From NCBI GenBank assembly GCA_045648145.1, contig JAZRNK010000004.1:1-14961 (forward strand): 14,961 nt of DNA, given 5' to 3'. Of this stretch, positions 13,865 to 14,961 are shown one piece after another. How positions within the stretch are numbered: the first letter of the stretch is position 1; each line of letters opens with the position of its first letter. The notes below the pieces were generated by a model. It was given only the letters and a program-made list of their open reading frames with translations, did not search any database and was not told the origin of the DNA. Origin of the DNA: UMGS172 sp045648145. Its GTDB lineage: Bacteria > Bacillota > Clostridia > Oscillospirales > Acutalibacteraceae. The position numbers and the translations under genes were made by a program.

Positions 13865-14961
13865 ATGTTTCAATTATACGGTGACGGTATTCACGACGAT
13901 ACAAGTGCTATTCAAGAATTGATTGATAGCGGTGTTTGTGAGGTCATTCTTCCTGCGCCTAAGGTTTGTTACCTTATTTCAAAACCGTTGGAATTGCCTT
14001 CGAATTTCAGGCTTGTTTTACCGAGGTTTGCCGAAATTAAGCTGAAGTCAGGCTCTGACTGTGTAATGCTTCAAAACAAAATGAAAAAAAACAGAGTTGA
14101 GAGAATACCAACCGAGTTGTTTGACTATATAAATGAATATGATCCTGATTTTGAATGTAAGAACATTGAGGTTTGCGGCGGTATTTGGAACTGTAACAAT
14201 AAAGAACAACGTTCAAATCCTATTTTAAACAATAAGAATTATGAAGGCGGTTATTCGGGCTTTGGTCTTCTGTTTTATAACGTTAAAAACTTGATTGTTA
14301 AGTCTTTGACAGTTAAAGACCCTGTAACCTTTGCCATTAATGCCGATAAGATATCATATTTTACCTTTGAAGATATTGTTTTTGATTTTAATTATGGTAA
14401 TCCATTGGCTACTAATATGGATGGTGTTCATATTAACGGTAATAGTTATTATGGTCGTATTACAAATCTCCAGGGTACTTGTTACGATGATTTAGTTGCG
14501 CTTAACGCAGACGAGGGCTCTGATGGACCTATAAGCCACGTTGATATTAGCGGTGTTTATGCTGAAGGTTGTCATAGTGCTGTGCGTTTACTTACCGTTA
14601 AGCATCCTATTGAAAATGTTCATATATCTGATGTGCACGGCACATATTTCCAATATTGTATTGGCTTGACCAAATTTTATGACGGTTCTCGGTTGGGCTA
14701 TTTTGATTCAGTAACCATTGACAATGTTTTTGTGAGCAAGGCAGAAAGAATGCTTATTCACAACAAAAGACCTGAGCATTATGTGTTCCCGATTATTTAT
14801 ATTGAAAGAGGACATGAGGTGCGTAACCTTAAAATATCGGAACTGCACCGTAGGGAATATATTACACCTGTTGAAACCATAATTGTAGGTCAGGATGCAA
14901 AGGTTGATAATTTAATACTTGAGAATATAACTACCGAAAATCATACCGATTCACCCGAAAT
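13865..14961 (+). CDS. Right-handed beta-helix protein, GH28 polygalacturonase-like (3' truncated by window)
   Basis: My translation from ATG 13865 stays open for 365 codons to the window edge, so the C-terminus is missing. The start YGDGIHDDTSAIQELID is the typical N-terminal motif of pectate-lyase-3/GH28 beta-helix proteins, followed by repeated short strands (for example VDISGVYAEG). GH28-like catalytic positions are recognisable: Asp186 in NMDGVH, Asp208-Asp209 in CYDDLVALN and His237 in GCHS. The Asp-Asp spacing of 22-23 is close to that of fungal endopolygalacturonase (D180, D201, D202). There is no signal peptide, so it appears cytosolic, perhaps acting on imported oligosaccharides. 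GGAGGG is 7 nt upstream of the ATG. A non-enzymatic beta-helix or an uncharacterised glycosidase remains possible. Confidence 0.8.
   Translation, partial: MFQLYGDGIHDDTSAIQELIDSGVCEVILPAPKVCYLISKPLELPSNFRLVLPRFAEIKLKSGSDCVMLQNKMKKNRVERIPTELFDYINEYDPDFECKNIEVCGGIWNCNNKEQRSNPILNNKNYEGGYSGFGLLFYNVKNLIVKSLTVKDPVTFAINADKISYFTFEDIVFDFNYGNPLATNMDGVHINGNSYYGRITNLQGTCYDDLVALNADEGSDGPISHVDISGVYAEGCHSAVRLLTVKHPIENVHISDVHGTYFQYCIGLTKFYDGSRLGYFDSVTIDNVFVSKAERMLIHNKRPEHYVFPIIYIERGHEVRNLKISELHRREYITPVETIIVGQDAKVDNLILENITTENHTDSPE

Noticed and set aside
1..14961. CRISPR array, tRNA/rRNA genes, prophage or intact transposon
   Set aside because: I saw no regularly spaced repeats, no cloverleaf or rRNA signatures, and no integrase, transposase or phage structural gene. 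The beta-helix protein at the end is more GH28-like than tail-spike-like.

Overview
The window looks like chromosomal housekeeping DNA from an anaerobic, endospore-forming, AT-rich member of the Firmicutes (class Clostridia). The order is a judgement: a Ruminococcaceae/Oscillospiraceae-like uncultured lineage is plausible but unproven. The main evidence is a full-length SpoIVA spore-coat ATPase. Supporting evidence is the lon-engB(ysxC) adjacency known from Firmicutes, a radical-SAM PflX-like protein typical of anaerobes, strong AGGAGG-type ribosome binding sites, TTG starts, and short hairpin-plus-U-run terminators. All recognised genes lie on the + strand.

Layout. (1) 1-233 is non-coding: an imperfect hairpin whose U-run lies on the minus strand, a 39-nt inverted repeat that may be an old IS-end remnant or a terminator, and a strong promoter (TTGACA, 17 nt, TATCAT). 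(2) tyrA (prephenate dehydrogenase) and pncB (nicotinate phosphoribosyltransferase) form a two-gene unit closed by a terminator at about 2543-2577. (3) A near-consensus promoter (TTGAAA, 17 nt, TATAAT) drives lon, engB and lysA, closed by a perfect 13-bp terminator stem at 7031-7065. (4) A third promoter (TTGTAA, 17 nt, TATAAT) drives typA/bipA and a tightly linked DEDDh exonuclease with a C-terminal zinc ribbon. (5) A 12-bp hairpin overlapping a Shine-Dalgarno sequence precedes an AGCS-family Na+/amino-acid symporter, whose 3' end overlaps the TTG start of a COG1313 (PflX-like) radical-SAM protein; a terminator follows. (6) spoIVA has a candidate sigma-E promoter and its own terminator. (7) The window ends inside a signal-peptide-less right-handed beta-helix protein resembling GH28 polygalacturonases.

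How the genes fit together. Most are core functions in independent short operons: aromatic amino acid and NAD synthesis, protein quality control with 50S ribosome assembly and lysine synthesis, a translational GTPase with a nuclease, amino-acid uptake with an uncharacterised radical-SAM enzyme, and spore coat assembly. I found no phage, plasmid, CRISPR, defence or biosynthetic cluster, and no clear new system. The items most worth a second look are the SD-overlapping hairpin before the symporter, the orphan radical-SAM enzyme overlapping it, the exonuclease coupled to typA, and the apparently cytoplasmic GH28-like protein next to spoIVA.
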